Positions 17,073 to 25,887 of a stretch of 64,000 nucleotides of DNA are shown piece by piece; the stretch's first letter is position 1; every line of letters begins with the position of its first letter. This DNA is from an uncultured Paracoccaceae bacterium (lineage in GTDB: Bacteria > Pseudomonadota > Alphaproteobacteria > Rhodobacterales > Rhodobacteraceae). The stretch lies in NCBI GenBank assembly GCA_937927675.1, contig CALBSG010000160.1, positions 23,501 to 87,500 of the forward strand, in the 5' to 3' direction. The notes beneath the pieces are model-generated. The model had not been told where the DNA came from. It made no database searches and saw nothing but the letters and a program-made list of their open reading frames with translations. The translations under genes and the position numbers were made by a program.

Positions 17073-18665
17073 TCAGGCAAATTTCAACGCCTCGGCCTCG
17101 GTCAAAACGGGTCGTGCCTTGTCAGCCGGGTCATGGGTCCGAAACGCAGCCAAGGTCGCCCCGCCCGACAGGGGGGCAAACCGGCAGTGCAACAATCGGC
17201 CATCCAAAAGCCGGGTTTCGGCCGTCCAACTGACCCTGTTTCCAACGGTAGAAATGAACTCTTCCGCCTCTGACCACAGCCCGGCGGGTGCGGATCTGGC
17301 GCGCCAATGAGATGCGATGGTGCGGATCGAATCGTTGCGGACATCTTCTTCTGGATCATGGGCCCACATCACCGCGTAAGCCATGTTTGACATCACGAGC
17401 TGCCCGGACGGCGAGAACACCGCAACCGCCTCCTCCATCTCGTCAATGACGGCCTGGCCCAATTCCATATCCGAACGATAGCGGCGGCTGCGTGACACTT
17501 CATTGGTGATGTCTTCGACCATCAGGGCCAGCGCGCCATTTGGATGCGGGCGCCCGACCACCTTGAAGGTCTGGCCATCCGGCAGGTTCCAGGTTTCCTC
17601 ATACAGGCCCGACGCCGCCGCCTTTTCCATTTCCACCAACTGCCGCCGCCAGCTGCGGTAGTCCTTGGGTTCGGGGATCATGCTGCGATCGCGCAGCGCA
17701 TCAAGAAATGAAACAAAAGATGGCCGCAAGGACAAGAAATCGATTGGCAGCCCGGTCAGATCGACCATCGCGGGATTGAACAGTTGCAGCTGTCGCTGCC
17801 GATCAAAGATGGCAAGGCCCGTTGGCAATTGCGCAAATGTTTTTGTCAGGGTCTGCATGAAATCGCGCAAGGCCCCTTCTGCATTGACTGCGGCATCTGC
17901 TGGCAACGCAAAATTCAGGCGCTCCTCCCCGCTTTGCATGCCCTGAAGATCATACCAGATGGCTGTTTCGCCCGGCACCGCAACCGAAGCCCGTTGCCCG
18001 CGCGGGGCGGTCTGGCTGGCCTGACGCTCAAACAGCCGTGGCAGCGGCCAGCCCAGTTCTTTGCTAGGGGGCAAAGTGGCAATCGCTTTCAGCAAATAGG
18101 CGGTATTGGCCCAGACGACATCGCCGGCGTCTGTCTCGCGCCAGATCAACATTGGGGCCTGCGCGAGAACTTCGCGCAGTTGTTCAACCTCTTGGATCAG
18201 GGCGCGATGCGCCAGTGCGTCGGTCATCAGGGGTTTGCCGTCTTGCGCAGGGTCGGTCAGCGCAATGCGCGTCAAGCCGCCGCGCACTTCGGCCGACACC
18301 AAGAGCGCACGGCCCAAGGCAGAGCGCCCTTCGATCAGGATCTGACCCTCTTCGTCCAGCCGGCGCAGTTCAGATTCCACATCGGGGATATACAGGGTCA
18401 GATAGCCGATCAGTCGCAGCCAGTTGCTGCCCCTGCCACGGCTGGTCGCCAGAATTTGCCGTGCGCCCGGTGTGGCATCAACCAGCACCTCGCCATCAAA
18501 CAAATAGACCGTTCCCGAACCGCCCTCACCCGGATGCGCGACGTCGGAAAACACCGATCCTGTCTGCCGTTTGGGGGGTGTCTGTAGTGCGTTTACAACC
18601 AACAGACCCGCCACCGCGGCGACAAAGGCAATCAGCACGAGCGCGAGGCCAAAAATCCAGTCCAA
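17073..18665 (-). CDS. divL: DivL-like PAS-domain protein lacking a kinase domain
   Basis: Membrane-anchored signalling protein of 530 residues. It has one N-terminal helix (about 5-27) and then, by eye, four PAS-like regions around residues 52-130, 163-250, 270-390 and 405-515; it stops at residue 530 with no histidine phosphotransfer or ATPase domain. Caulobacter DivL has the same helix plus four-PAS plan followed by a pseudokinase, and divL lies beside tsaE in other Alphaproteobacteria; Rhodobacter capsulatus DivL has been described as a PAS-domain protein controlling CtrA and gene transfer agent. Start is TTG at 18665 with GGAG 8 nt upstream; there is no nearer ATG. A CtrA-type box lies just upstream. 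DivL assignment is from architecture and synteny. Confidence 0.75.
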   Translation of the reverse strand: MDWIFGLALVLIAFVAAVAGLLVVNALQTPPKRQTGSVFSDVAHPGEGGSGTVYLFDGEVLVDATPGARQILATSRGRGSNWLRLIGYLTLYIPDVESELRRLDEEGQILIEGRSALGRALLVSAEVRGGLTRIALTDPAQDGKPLMTDALAHRALIQEVEQLREVLAQAPMLIWRETDAGDVVWANTAYLLKAIATLPPSKELGWPLPRLFERQASQTAPRGQRASVAVPGETAIWYDLQGMQSGEERLNFALPADAAVNAEGALRDFMQTLTKTFAQLPTGLAIFDRQRQLQLFNPAMVDLTGLPIDFLSLRPSFVSFLDALRDRSMIPEPKDYRSWRRQLVEMEKAAASGLYEETWNLPDGQTFKVVGRPHPNGALALMVEDITNEVSRSRRYRSDMELGQAVIDEMEEAVAVFSPSGQLVMSNMAYAVMWAHDPEEDVRNDSIRTIASHWRARSAPAGLWSEAEEFISTVGNRVSWTAETRLLDGRLLHCRFAPLSGGATLAAFRTHDPADKARPVLTEAEALKFA

Positions 18666-18721
18666 AGCGATTTCTCCGAAATTCGGATTATTTCCAATTT
18701 TCTCAACTTATGGGGGAATAG

Positions 18722-18737
18722 TTAAACGGTTGTTAAC
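18722..18737. promoter_or_regulatory. CtrA-type box TTAA-N7-TTAAC upstream of divL
   Basis: The sequence reads TTAA, seven bases, TTAAC, an exact match to the full CtrA recognition motif; with the flanking G it is a palindrome GTTAA-N7-TTAAC. It lies 57-72 nt before the divL start in the divL-regB gap (18666-18770). Function is inferred from the motif and the nature of the downstream gene. Confidence 0.6.
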
Positions 18738-18770
18738 GCCTAAGTTCAGGTGCCGTGTTTGAGATGCCGT

Positions 18771-20168
18771 TTAGGCAATGATCTGGTTCGCGCCCAAGGT
18801 CAGACCCCTTTGCGCCGTGACAATCATCAGCGGCCAAACGGCTTCGACAATTGCGCCAGACCGCTCTGGTCGCTCATCCGTACCCAGAAAGGGGTCGGCC
18901 GCATTGGCAAAGCTCAATTCGGCCCCGGTTCTTTCGAGCAATGTCTTTGCGATGAAAAGACCAAGACCCATCCCTTCATATCCTGGCCGTCTGACCGCTG
19001 CAGCGTCCTCCCGCCGCGAGCGCAAGAAGGGATCGCCGATGCGGCCAAGAACCTGCGGTGGGAATCCGTCGCCGTCATCAATAATCCGCAAGGTCAACCT
19101 GTCCGCAGTCCAGCTTGCATCCACCCAGATCTGGGTCTGCGCGAAATCGACGGCATTTTGGATCAGGTTCCGCAACCCGTGGATAAGTTCGGGCCGCCGC
19201 AGGATCGCGGGTTCTTCCTTTTGCCCATTTCCCAAGGCAGCGAGGTTGAAATGCACCAGCTTGCCGCGACCAAGATGCGGTTCGGCCGCCTCATGCAGAA
19301 CCGCGCTAAGTGGGGCCTGCCGCATATGAAGGTCGTCTTTGCCGGCCTTGCCCATCGAGCGCAGAATATCCCGGCAGCGATCGGCTTGCTCGCGGATCAG
19401 TTGGGCGTCCGCGGCCAGATCTGGCTGATCGGACAGCTCGTCCATCATCTCGGTGCTGACCATCTTGATCGTCGCCAAGGGGGTTCCCAGCTCATGGGCA
19501 GCGGCGGCCACGACGCCCCCCAAATCGGTCAGCTTTTGTTCGCGGGCAAGCGCCATCTGGGTTGCCAAAAGGGCCTCGGACATTGACCGCTTTTCACTTG
19601 CTACCCGGTGCGAATACAGCCCCAGAAAGACGATCCCGATCACCAGCGACAGCCAGAAGCCAAAACCGATCAGCGCGGGCATGCGGATTTGCTCGGTCTG
19701 CGCCTGCATCGGCAGATTGAATACCGCCAGAACAGTGACAAACAAGATCGCCAGACCGGCCAGAAACACCGTTGATCGCAAGGGCAACGTGCTTGCTGAA
19801 ACCGTGACGGGCGCAAGGATCAGGATCGCGAAAGGGTTGGAAAGCCCGCCGGTCAGAAACAGCAGGAAGGACAGTTGCGACAGGTCGAACAGCAGGGCGA
19901 CCAGCGCCTCGATCTCATTCAGCCGCTTGTTGGCCGGATAGACCGAAATCAGTACAAGATTGGCAATGACAGCTGCTCCTACCGCCATGAAGCACAGGCC
20001 AAGCGGCAGCGAAATCTGCAACATCCGCGTTGCGACGGCAATTGCGACCAGCTGGCCACCGATCGCCATCCAGCGCAACAAAACAAGCGTCTGCAACCGC
20101 AGCCAGTTGCTGCGTTCGGGGCTGAATTCGGCCAAATTTGCTGTGTTGTCCATGGTTTCGGTTGACAA
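18771..20168 (-). CDS. regB: Redox-sensing sensor histidine kinase RegB (PrrB)
   Basis: Inner-membrane kinase that senses respiratory redox state and phosphorylates RegA. The 465-residue protein has about six membrane helices in residues 25-190, the quinone-binding heptad GGLSNPF at 107-113, the H-box AAAHELGTPLATI with His225, the redox cysteine in DRCRDIL at Cys265, and an ATPase domain with NLIQNAVDFA and MGLGLFIAK. His225 and Cys265 have the same numbers as in R. capsulatus RegB. It is divergent from senC-regA over an 79-bp gap, the standard reg/prr layout. Confidence 0.97.
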   Translation of the reverse strand: MSTETMDNTANLAEFSPERSNWLRLQTLVLLRWMAIGGQLVAIAVATRMLQISLPLGLCFMAVGAAVIANLVLISVYPANKRLNEIEALVALLFDLSQLSFLLFLTGGLSNPFAILILAPVTVSASTLPLRSTVFLAGLAILFVTVLAVFNLPMQAQTEQIRMPALIGFGFWLSLVIGIVFLGLYSHRVASEKRSMSEALLATQMALAREQKLTDLGGVVAAAAHELGTPLATIKMVSTEMMDELSDQPDLAADAQLIREQADRCRDILRSMGKAGKDDLHMRQAPLSAVLHEAAEPHLGRGKLVHFNLAALGNGQKEEPAILRRPELIHGLRNLIQNAVDFAQTQIWVDASWTADRLTLRIIDDGDGFPPQVLGRIGDPFLRSRREDAAAVRRPGYEGMGLGLFIAKTLLERTGAELSFANAADPFLGTDERPERSGAIVEAVWPLMIVTAQRGLTLGANQIIA

Positions 20169-20247
20169 TCGGCCTTGATGGGCGTCCAGCGAATGTTAAG
20201 GCTGGGGCCGTGCAGGTTCAACGCGAACCTTTGGCTAAGGAGACGAG

Positions 20248-20871
20248 ATGATGACAAAGCTGCTTGCTGGCGTAGCGACTTTGGCTGTTGTTGCCTTGCT
20301 GGGGGGCACTTGGATCGCGATCCAATCGGCACAAAGCGAAGACCGCTTCGCCGAGTGCCGAGCCGGTGCGATCGGCGGCGGTGCGATCGGCGGGCCGCTG
20401 TCCTTGGTCAATGGCGAGGGCAAGACGGTGACCGACGCCGAGATTTTCACCAAGCCCACGCTGCTTTATTTCGGCTATACCTTCTGCCCCGATGTCTGTC
20501 CGATGGACAATGCCCGCAACGCCGAGGCTGTCGATATTCTTGAAGAGCGGGGCTTTGATGTGCAGCCCGCCTTCATTTCCATCGACCCCGCCCGCGACAC
20601 GCCCGATGTGGTGCGCGACTTTGCGGCCAACCTGCATCCGAAGATGATCGGCCTGACCGGCAGCGAGGAACAGGTAAAAGCGGCCTCTCTCGCTTATAAG
20701 ACCTATTACAAAAAGCAGGACAGTCAGGACGACCTCTACCTGATGGATCACTCGACCTTCTCTTATCTGGTCCTGCCGAAGATAGGCTTTGTTGATTTTT
20801 TCAAGCGGGATGAAACCGCCGAAGGCATGGCGGAGCGCACCGCCTGTTTTCTTGAAAAAGCCAATCCCTGA
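20248..20871 (+). CDS. senC: SCO1/SenC copper-binding protein (PrrC)
   Basis: Membrane-anchored periplasmic copper chaperone for cytochrome oxidase assembly, also implicated in Reg/Prr signalling. The 207 residues include an N-terminal anchor helix (about 4-25), the CxxxC motif FCPDVCP (Cys80 and Cys84) and the distal His168 in LMDHSTF, the complete copper-binding set. AAGGAG lies before the ATG. It precedes regA by 69 nt on the same strand. Confidence 0.95.
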   Translation: MMTKLLAGVATLAVVALLGGTWIAIQSAQSEDRFAECRAGAIGGGAIGGPLSLVNGEGKTVTDAEIFTKPTLLYFGYTFCPDVCPMDNARNAEAVDILEERGFDVQPAFISIDPARDTPDVVRDFAANLHPKMIGLTGSEEQVKAASLAYKTYYKKQDSQDDLYLMDHSTFSYLVLPKIGFVDFFKRDETAEGMAERTACFLEKANP

Positions 20872-20940
20872 CCCGCAGTCGTTTGACCCTAGGCTGGGGA
20901 CGCATTACGCTCTAGCCGTCAAGTAACAAGGACCCGTAGC

Positions 20941-21495
20941 ATGGTGGATGAGCCCCAAGCCGAAATCGGTGCAGACCGCAGCCTGCTTCTGGTTGATGAC
21001 GACGAGGCCTTTGTCAAACGACTGGCCAAGGCCATGGAAAAGCGCGGTTTTGTGCCCGAAACCGCAGGCAGTGTTTCGGAAGGCCGGGCCATTGCCGTAA
21101 CGCGTCCGCCGGCTTTTGCCGTCGTCGATCTGCGTCTGGAGGATGGTAACGGGCTGGACGTTGTCGAAGCCCTGCGTGAGCGGCGGCCGGATTGCCGTAT
21201 TGTCGTTCTGACGGGGTACGGTGCCATTGCGACGGCGGTTGCGGCCGTGAAAGTTGGTGCGACAGATTATCTGTCCAAGCCTGCCGATGCCAATGACATC
21301 ACCAATGCGCTTTTGACCAAGGGCGAGGCAATGCCCGCCCCACCCGAAAACCCGATGTCTGCAGACCGGGTGCGTTGGGAACATATTCAACGGGTTTATG
21401 AAATGTGCGATCGCAACGTTTCAGAGACGGCGCGCAGACTTTCTATGCATCGTCGGACCCTTCAGCGAATTCTTGCGAAGCGCAGCCCGAAATAA
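20941..21495 (+). CDS. regA: Redox response regulator RegA (PrrA)
   Basis: Global regulator of photosynthesis, respiration, carbon and nitrogen fixation in purple bacteria. The 184-residue product has the receiver acid pocket LLLVDDDEAF, phospho-acceptor Asp63 in VVDLRLEDG, a switch threonine and Lys109-type KVGATDYLSKPAD, a proline-rich linker (PAPPENP) and a Fis-type helix-turn-helix, NVSETARRLSMHRRTLQRI, at the C-terminus. It is the cognate partner of RegB across the divergent gap. Confidence 0.97.
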   Translation: MVDEPQAEIGADRSLLLVDDDEAFVKRLAKAMEKRGFVPETAGSVSEGRAIAVTRPPAFAVVDLRLEDGNGLDVVEALRERRPDCRIVVLTGYGAIATAVAAVKVGATDYLSKPADANDITNALLTKGEAMPAPPENPMSADRVRWEHIQRVYEMCDRNVSETARRLSMHRRTLQRILAKRSPK

Positions 21496-21566
21496 TTTGC
21501 AATTCTTGCTTATTCGAAATTACGGCCCTAAAGGAATATATATCCGGTATGAGAGGGAATATTGAA

Positions 21567-21887
21567 ATGGCGATCAATCTCGATGCTCTGTCGCTTAAAG
21601 AGTTGAAAGATCTTGGGGTGCAAGTGGCTAAAGCTATCGCCTCTTTTGAAGACCGTAAAAAGAAGCAGGCGCTGGCTGAACTGGAAGATAAGGCACGCGA
21701 AATGGGTTTTTCGCTTGCTGAACTGACGGGCGCCGTTGTCGTAAAAACCCGCAAACGCTCTCCTGCAGTGCCGAAATATGCCAACCCAGCAGATAAATCA
21801 GACACTTGGTCGGGTCGTGGCCGCAAGCCGCGGTGGTTTGAGGCTGCGTTGAAAGCCGGAAAATCGCCGGAAGATCTTTCGATCTGA
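21567..21887 (+). CDS. hvrA: H-NS family DNA-binding protein HvrA
   Basis: A 106-residue H-NS-like nucleoid protein: N-terminal coiled-coil (DALSLKELKDLGVQVAKAI onward) and the C-terminal DNA-binding loop DTWSGRGRKPRWFEAALKAG. In R. capsulatus, HvrA lies beside regA and activates light-harvesting and reaction-centre genes in dim light; R. sphaeroides Spb is related. I start at ATG 21567; an in-frame ATG at 21549 would add six residues. The leader between regA and this gene is AT-rich compared with the rest of the window, fitting a separately regulated promoter. Confidence 0.9.
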   Translation: MAINLDALSLKELKDLGVQVAKAIASFEDRKKKQALAELEDKAREMGFSLAELTGAVVVKTRKRSPAVPKYANPADKSDTWSGRGRKPRWFEAALKAGKSPEDLSI

Positions 21888-21889
21888 AC

Positions 21890-22480
21890 TCAGCAGGCTG
21901 CCAAAAGTACCTGATGTCGCGCAACGAAAGCCGCCCGCACTGTTGCGGGCGGTTCCAGTTTGATCGACAGGCCGCGCATCACCATCTGATCCGGTTTGCC
22001 GAACAGCCTATTGGCTTCCTCCACCGAAAATCCGGCAATCTGCACCGCCTCTGCCCAAGCCGACAACTTGTCGGCAGCCTTGATCGCCTTCTTGATGGCC
22101 ACGGGAAGTTGCGCGGGCAAGCCAAAGCGCAGATGCACTGCGGCGGTAAGCCGGGCATCCAACTCTCCGTATTCGGCGCCAATCGCTGCTTTGACGGGGC
22201 TTATCATGTCGCCGATCACATATTCCGGCGCATCGTGCAAAAGTGCTGCCAATTGCCAGCGCGGGGCAATTCCCGGATTTTGGCGGCGAAAAATCTCTTC
22301 CACCAGCAGCGAATGTTCTGCCACCGAATAGGGCCAGTCGCCCTTGGTCTGACCATTCCACCGCGCGACAAAGGCCAGCCCATGGGCAATGTCTTCGACT
22401 TCGATGTCCATCGGCGTCGGGTCGAGCAGGTCCAGTCGGCGGCCCGATAACATACGCTGCCAGGCGCGGGGGTGTTTCAT
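21890..22480 (-). CDS. HD-domain phosphohydrolase (YfbR-like)
   Basis: Predicted metal-dependent phosphohydrolase of 196 residues; YfbR relatives are 5'-deoxynucleotidases. The HD metal set is visible as His56 in VAEHSLLV, His82-Asp83 in ALLHDAPEYVIGD and Asp137 in KAADKL. ATG at 22480; the open frame continuing upstream is antisense to ahcY. It converges on hvrA with 2 nt between stops and diverges from ahcY. Substrate not determinable from sequence. Confidence 0.85.
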   Translation of the reverse strand: MKHPRAWQRMLSGRRLDLLDPTPMDIEVEDIAHGLAFVARWNGQTKGDWPYSVAEHSLLVEEIFRRQNPGIAPRWQLAALLHDAPEYVIGDMISPVKAAIGAEYGELDARLTAAVHLRFGLPAQLPVAIKKAIKAADKLSAWAEAVQIAGFSVEEANRLFGKPDQMVMRGLSIKLEPPATVRAAFVARHQVLLAAC

Positions 22481-22555
22481 CTTGCGGCCTCGGTTGTCGA
22501 AACACCCTGATAATGCTATTTGCCCCACAATCAAAGGATCAAGGAGAGCGCCGTC

Positions 22556-23944
22556 ATGGCCGCCGATTACATCGTCAAAGACATCGCCCTGGCCGAGTTT
22601 GGCCGCAAGGAACTGACCATTGCCGAAACCGAAATGCCCGGTCTCATGGCCTGCCGCGAAGAATTTGGCACCGCAAAGCCGCTGAAAGGCGCGCGGATTG
22701 TCGGCTCGTTGCACATGACGATCCAGACCGCAGCCCTGATCGAGACGCTGGTGGCGCTTGGCGCCGATGTGCGCTGGGCCTCGTGCAACATCTTCTCGAC
22801 CCAAGATCACGCGGCGGCGGCCATCGCGGCGCGCGGCATTCCGGTTTTCGCCATCAAGGGCCAGACCCTGACCGAACATTGGGATTATCTGGACCGCTCG
22901 TTCATGTTCCCCGAAGGCGCGAACATGATCTTGGATGATGGTGGTGACGCGACGCTTTATGTGCTTCTGGGCGCCCGCATGGAAGCAGGCGAAGATGTTC
23001 TGGCCGTGCCGCAATCCGAAGAAGAAGAGGTGATCAAGGCGCAGATCCAAAAGCGGATGAAGGCATCGCCCGGCTGGTTCGCCAAGACAAAGGCCGCGAT
23101 CAAGGGCGTTTCTGAGGAAACCACAACAGGCGTGCATCGCCTGTATGAACTGCACAAGCAGGGCCAGCTTCCGTTCCCGGCGATCAACGTGAATGACTCT
23201 GTCACCAAGTCGAAGTTCGACAACAAATACGGCTGCAAGGAATCGCTGGTCGACGGCATCCGCCGCGCCACCGACACCATGATGGCGGGCAAGGTTGCCG
23301 TCGTTTGCGGTTATGGTGATGTGGGCAAGGGGTCTGCCGCAAGCTTGCGTGGTGCTGGCGCGCGCGTAAAGGTGACCGAGGTTGACCCGATCTGCGCCCT
23401 TCAGGCCGCTATGGATGGTTTCGAAGTGACGCTTTTGGAAGATGAGGTCGCTTCGGCTGACATCTTCATCACCACCACGGGCAACCGCGACGTGATCCGC
23501 ATCGAGCATATGCGCGAGATGAAGGACATGGCCATCGTCGGCAACATCGGCCATTTCGACAACGAAATTCAGGTGGCCTCGCTGCGCAACCACAAATGGA
23601 CCAACATCAAAGAGCAGGTGGATATGGTCGAGATGCCTTCGGGCAATCGTCTGATCCTTCTGTCCGAAGGTCGTCTGTTGAACCTTGGCAATGCCACGGG
23701 CCATCCGTCCTTTGTGATGTCGGCATCCTTCACCAACCAAGTTCTGGCCCAGATCGAACTGTGGACCAAAGGGCAGGACTATGCCCCCGGCGTCTATATT
23801 CTGCCGAAATCGCTGGACGAAAAAGTGGCCCGTCTGCATTTGAAAAAGATCGGTGTGAAACTGACCGAGCTTCGCAAAGAGCAGGCTGACTATATCGGCG
23901 TCAAGGTTGAAGGCCCCTTCAAGCCTGAACACTATCGCTATTGA
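22556..23944 (+). CDS. ahcY: Adenosylhomocysteinase
   Basis: Hydrolyses S-adenosylhomocysteine to adenosine and homocysteine (EC 3.13.2.1), closing the methylation cycle. The 462-residue product contains the NAD-binding [25 protein letters not shown] and the C-terminal KPEHYRY. The ATG at 22556 follows AAGGAG. In R. capsulatus the same enzyme (orf5) lies downstream of hvrA and hvrB. No SAH riboswitch fold was evident in the 75-nt leader. Confidence 0.97.
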   Translation: MAADYIVKDIALAEFGRKELTIAETEMPGLMACREEFGTAKPLKGARIVGSLHMTIQTAALIETLVALGADVRWASCNIFSTQDHAAAAIAARGIPVFAIKGQTLTEHWDYLDRSFMFPEGANMILDDGGDATLYVLLGARMEAGEDVLAVPQSEEEEVIKAQIQKRMKASPGWFAKTKAAIKGVSEETTTGVHRLYELHKQGQLPFPAINVNDSVTKSKFDNKYGCKESLVDGIRRATDTMMAGKVAVVCGYGDVGKGSAASLRGAGARVKVTEVDPICALQAAMDGFEVTLLEDEVASADIFITTTGNRDVIRIEHMREMKDMAIVGNIGHFDNEIQVASLRNHKWTNIKEQVDMVEMPSGNRLILLSEGRLLNLGNATGHPSFVMSASFTNQVLAQIELWTKGQDYAPGVYILPKSLDEKVARLHLKKIGVKLTELRKEQADYIGVKVEGPFKPEHYRY

Positions 23945-23962
23945 TTTCAGGCATTTCCACCC

Positions 23963-23993
23963 AAAAGGGCCCATTCGCGGGCCCTTTTCTTTT
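23963..23993 (+). terminator. Rho-independent terminator after ahcY
   Basis: Perfect 10-bp stem AAAAGGGCCC / GGGCCCTTTT with a 6-nt loop, followed by CTTTTT. It begins 19 nt after the ahcY stop. Confidence 0.9.
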
Positions 23994-24094
23994 TGGGGGG
24001 AACCTGCGACGACATTTCCCTTTGTTCAAAATACATCCTCGCCTAACATTCGCGTCATAAATTCACCCACAACGACTTTCATAAAGGAATAATC

Positions 24095-24436
24095 ATGGGC
24101 AAGAGAGATGATCTGATCGCGAAATATGCCGACGATCTGAAGAACAAGTGCAAAATTTCGCCGGACATGGCCCTGTTGACCAAAGTGACCATTGGTTGCG
24201 GCCCGTCGATCTATGACAATGATGCCCAGACTGTCGCAGCCAGCGATAAGGACGAGTTGGAGCGGATCCAGAAGAATTTTCTGGTGAAGAAATTGGGCCT
24301 GACTGACGGCCCCAAACTGATGGAAGGCATCAATGCCGCCGTCGACACCTATGGCAAGTCTGAGCGCAACAAGTACCGGGCGGTGTTCTATTATCTGCTG
24401 GTCAAACATTTCGGCAAGGAAGGCGCCTACAAGTAA
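24095..24436 (+). CDS. DUF2853 family protein
   Basis: Small cytoplasmic protein of 113 residues, mostly helical by composition, with the family's KRDDLIAKYADDLK start and YYLLVKHFGK end. DUF2853 is uncharacterised. The start has AAAGGA upstream. It stands between the ahcY terminator and the MFS gene, which begins 70 nt later on the same strand; no functional link is evident. Confidence 0.85.
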   Translation: MGKRDDLIAKYADDLKNKCKISPDMALLTKVTIGCGPSIYDNDAQTVAASDKDELERIQKNFLVKKLGLTDGPKLMEGINAAVDTYGKSERNKYRAVFYYLLVKHFGKEGAYK

Positions 24437-24506
24437 GGCGCAACTGGCATTGAAGTTTTCCCGATGGGCGGCCATGGTGCCGCCCGTCTGCATTTGGAAA
24501 GCCGTC

Positions 24507-25697
24507 ATGTCCGAACAGCCTCAAATCCATGCCGCTGAAACAACCGTGGTTCCGGTGATTTTTGCCGTCGCGCTGGGCCATTTTCTGAATGACTTGATGC
24601 AGTCGCTGATCCCGGCGGGCTATCCACTGTTGAAGGAAAACCTGCAGCTGTCTTTCACCCAGATCGGGTTGATTACCTTTGTGTTTCAGGGCACGGCTTC
24701 GATTTTGCAGCCCTTGGTCGGGCTTTATACCGACAAACGCCCCATGCCTTATGCGTTGTCTGCCGGGATGGCCTCTACTGGGGTTGGGCTGATCCTGCTG
24801 GCCAATGCGTCAACCTTTGGTCTGGTCCTGTTGTCGGTGGCGCTGATCGGCCTTGGCTCGTCTATTTTCCACCCGGAATCTTCGCGCATTGTGCGGCTGG
24901 CAGCGGGAATGAAGCCCGGCTTTGCCCAATCGGTGTTTCAGGTCGGTGGCAACGCTGGTTCTGCCCTTGGCCCCTTGGCCGCCGCCTTCATCGTGCTAGA
25001 GCGCGGTCAGGCCTCGATCGAGTGGTTCGCTGGCGTCGCTTTAGCGGGCATGCTGCTGCTTTACTTTATCGGCCGCTGGTATCAGGCCGCCGGCAAGGTG
25101 CGCGCTGCCCACCGCAAGGCCCGCGCTCTGGCCTCGGCCCCCTCACCGCAGGTTGCCCGCCGGGGCATGGCGCTGTTGATGGTGCTGATCTTTTCAAAAT
25201 TCGTCTACACCGTCTCCTTCTCGAGCTATTACACCTTCTACTTGATCGAGCGCTTTGGCCTGACCAAGGCCGAAGCCAACCTGAGCCTGTTCGTGTTCCT
25301 TGCCGCTGTCGCGGCGGGAACCATTATCGGTGGCCCGATTGGTGACCGTATCGGGCGTCGCCGTGTGATCCTGTGGTCGATCCTTGGGATTCTGCCCTTG
25401 ACGCTCGTTCTGCCCTACCTGCCGTTGATCCCAACCATCCTTGTCGCCGCGGTGGCGGGGATGGTGTTGGCCTCGGCCTTCCCGGCGATGGTGGTTTATG
25501 CCCAAGACCTCATGCCGCAGCGCACCGGGATGGTGGCAGGGCTGTTGTTCGGTCTGGCCTTCGGAATTGCGGCGATTGGGGCCGCTATTTTGGGCGTCTT
25601 GGCCGATCATTGGGGCATCATCGCGGTCTACCGCATCTGTGCCTTCCTGCCGCTCTTCGGGCTGGCGGCCTTTCTTCTGCCGGATACCCGGCACTAG
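24507..25697 (+). CDS. MFS transporter, fosmidomycin-resistance (Fsr) type
   Basis: A 396-residue inner-membrane permease with about twelve hydrophobic helices. The N-terminal ALGHFLNDLMQSLIPAGYPL and FQGTASILQPLVGLYTDKRP match the Fsr subgroup; the second-half MFS motif is GGPIGDRIGRRRVI. Fsr homologues export fosmidomycin, but natural substrates are mostly unknown. The ATG at 24507 is preceded by a weak GGAAAG; the upstream open frame overlaps the DUF2853 gene and is ignored. Confidence 0.85.
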   Translation: MSEQPQIHAAETTVVPVIFAVALGHFLNDLMQSLIPAGYPLLKENLQLSFTQIGLITFVFQGTASILQPLVGLYTDKRPMPYALSAGMASTGVGLILLANASTFGLVLLSVALIGLGSSIFHPESSRIVRLAAGMKPGFAQSVFQVGGNAGSALGPLAAAFIVLERGQASIEWFAGVALAGMLLLYFIGRWYQAAGKVRAAHRKARALASAPSPQVARRGMALLMVLIFSKFVYTVSFSSYYTFYLIERFGLTKAEANLSLFVFLAAVAAGTIIGGPIGDRIGRRRVILWSILGILPLTLVLPYLPLIPTILVAAVAGMVLASAFPAMVVYAQDLMPQRTGMVAGLLFGLAFGIAAIGAAILGVLADHWGIIAVYRICAFLPLFGLAAFLLPDTRH

Positions 25698-25849
25698 AGT
25701 CTGACACGATCTGGGCCAGATTCGTCTCAAACCTTAAACGCTTCGGCTTTGCCATGGGCTGCGCTTTGCGGCTATGGTCAGTTCAACAGGGCATCATGTC
25801 CGGGACCTTATTCAGAACACGTGCGGTGCTAGGGGAGCGCGTGGGGTGG

Positions 25850-25887
25850 TGAAGGGTCCCGTAGGGGTGCGGGGCCCTTCATTTTTT
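25850..25887 (+). terminator. Plus-strand terminator-like hairpin with T-run
   Basis: An 11-bp stem (one G-T pair), TGAAGGGTCCC / GGGGCCCTTCA, 10-nt loop, followed on the plus strand by ATTTTTTC. It lies 150 nt after the MFS stop and touches the end of the convergent BNR gene. The 189-nt gap 25698-25886 has no gene I can support. Confidence 0.7.

Noticed and set aside
22481..22555. Possible SAH or SAM/SAH riboswitch before ahcY
   Set aside because: Only 75 nt, and I could not find the expected conserved core or pairing; an Infernal search would settle it.
22481..23974. Upstream extension of the HD-domain frame across ahcY
   Set aside because: Antisense to ahcY; the HD protein starts sensibly at 22480.
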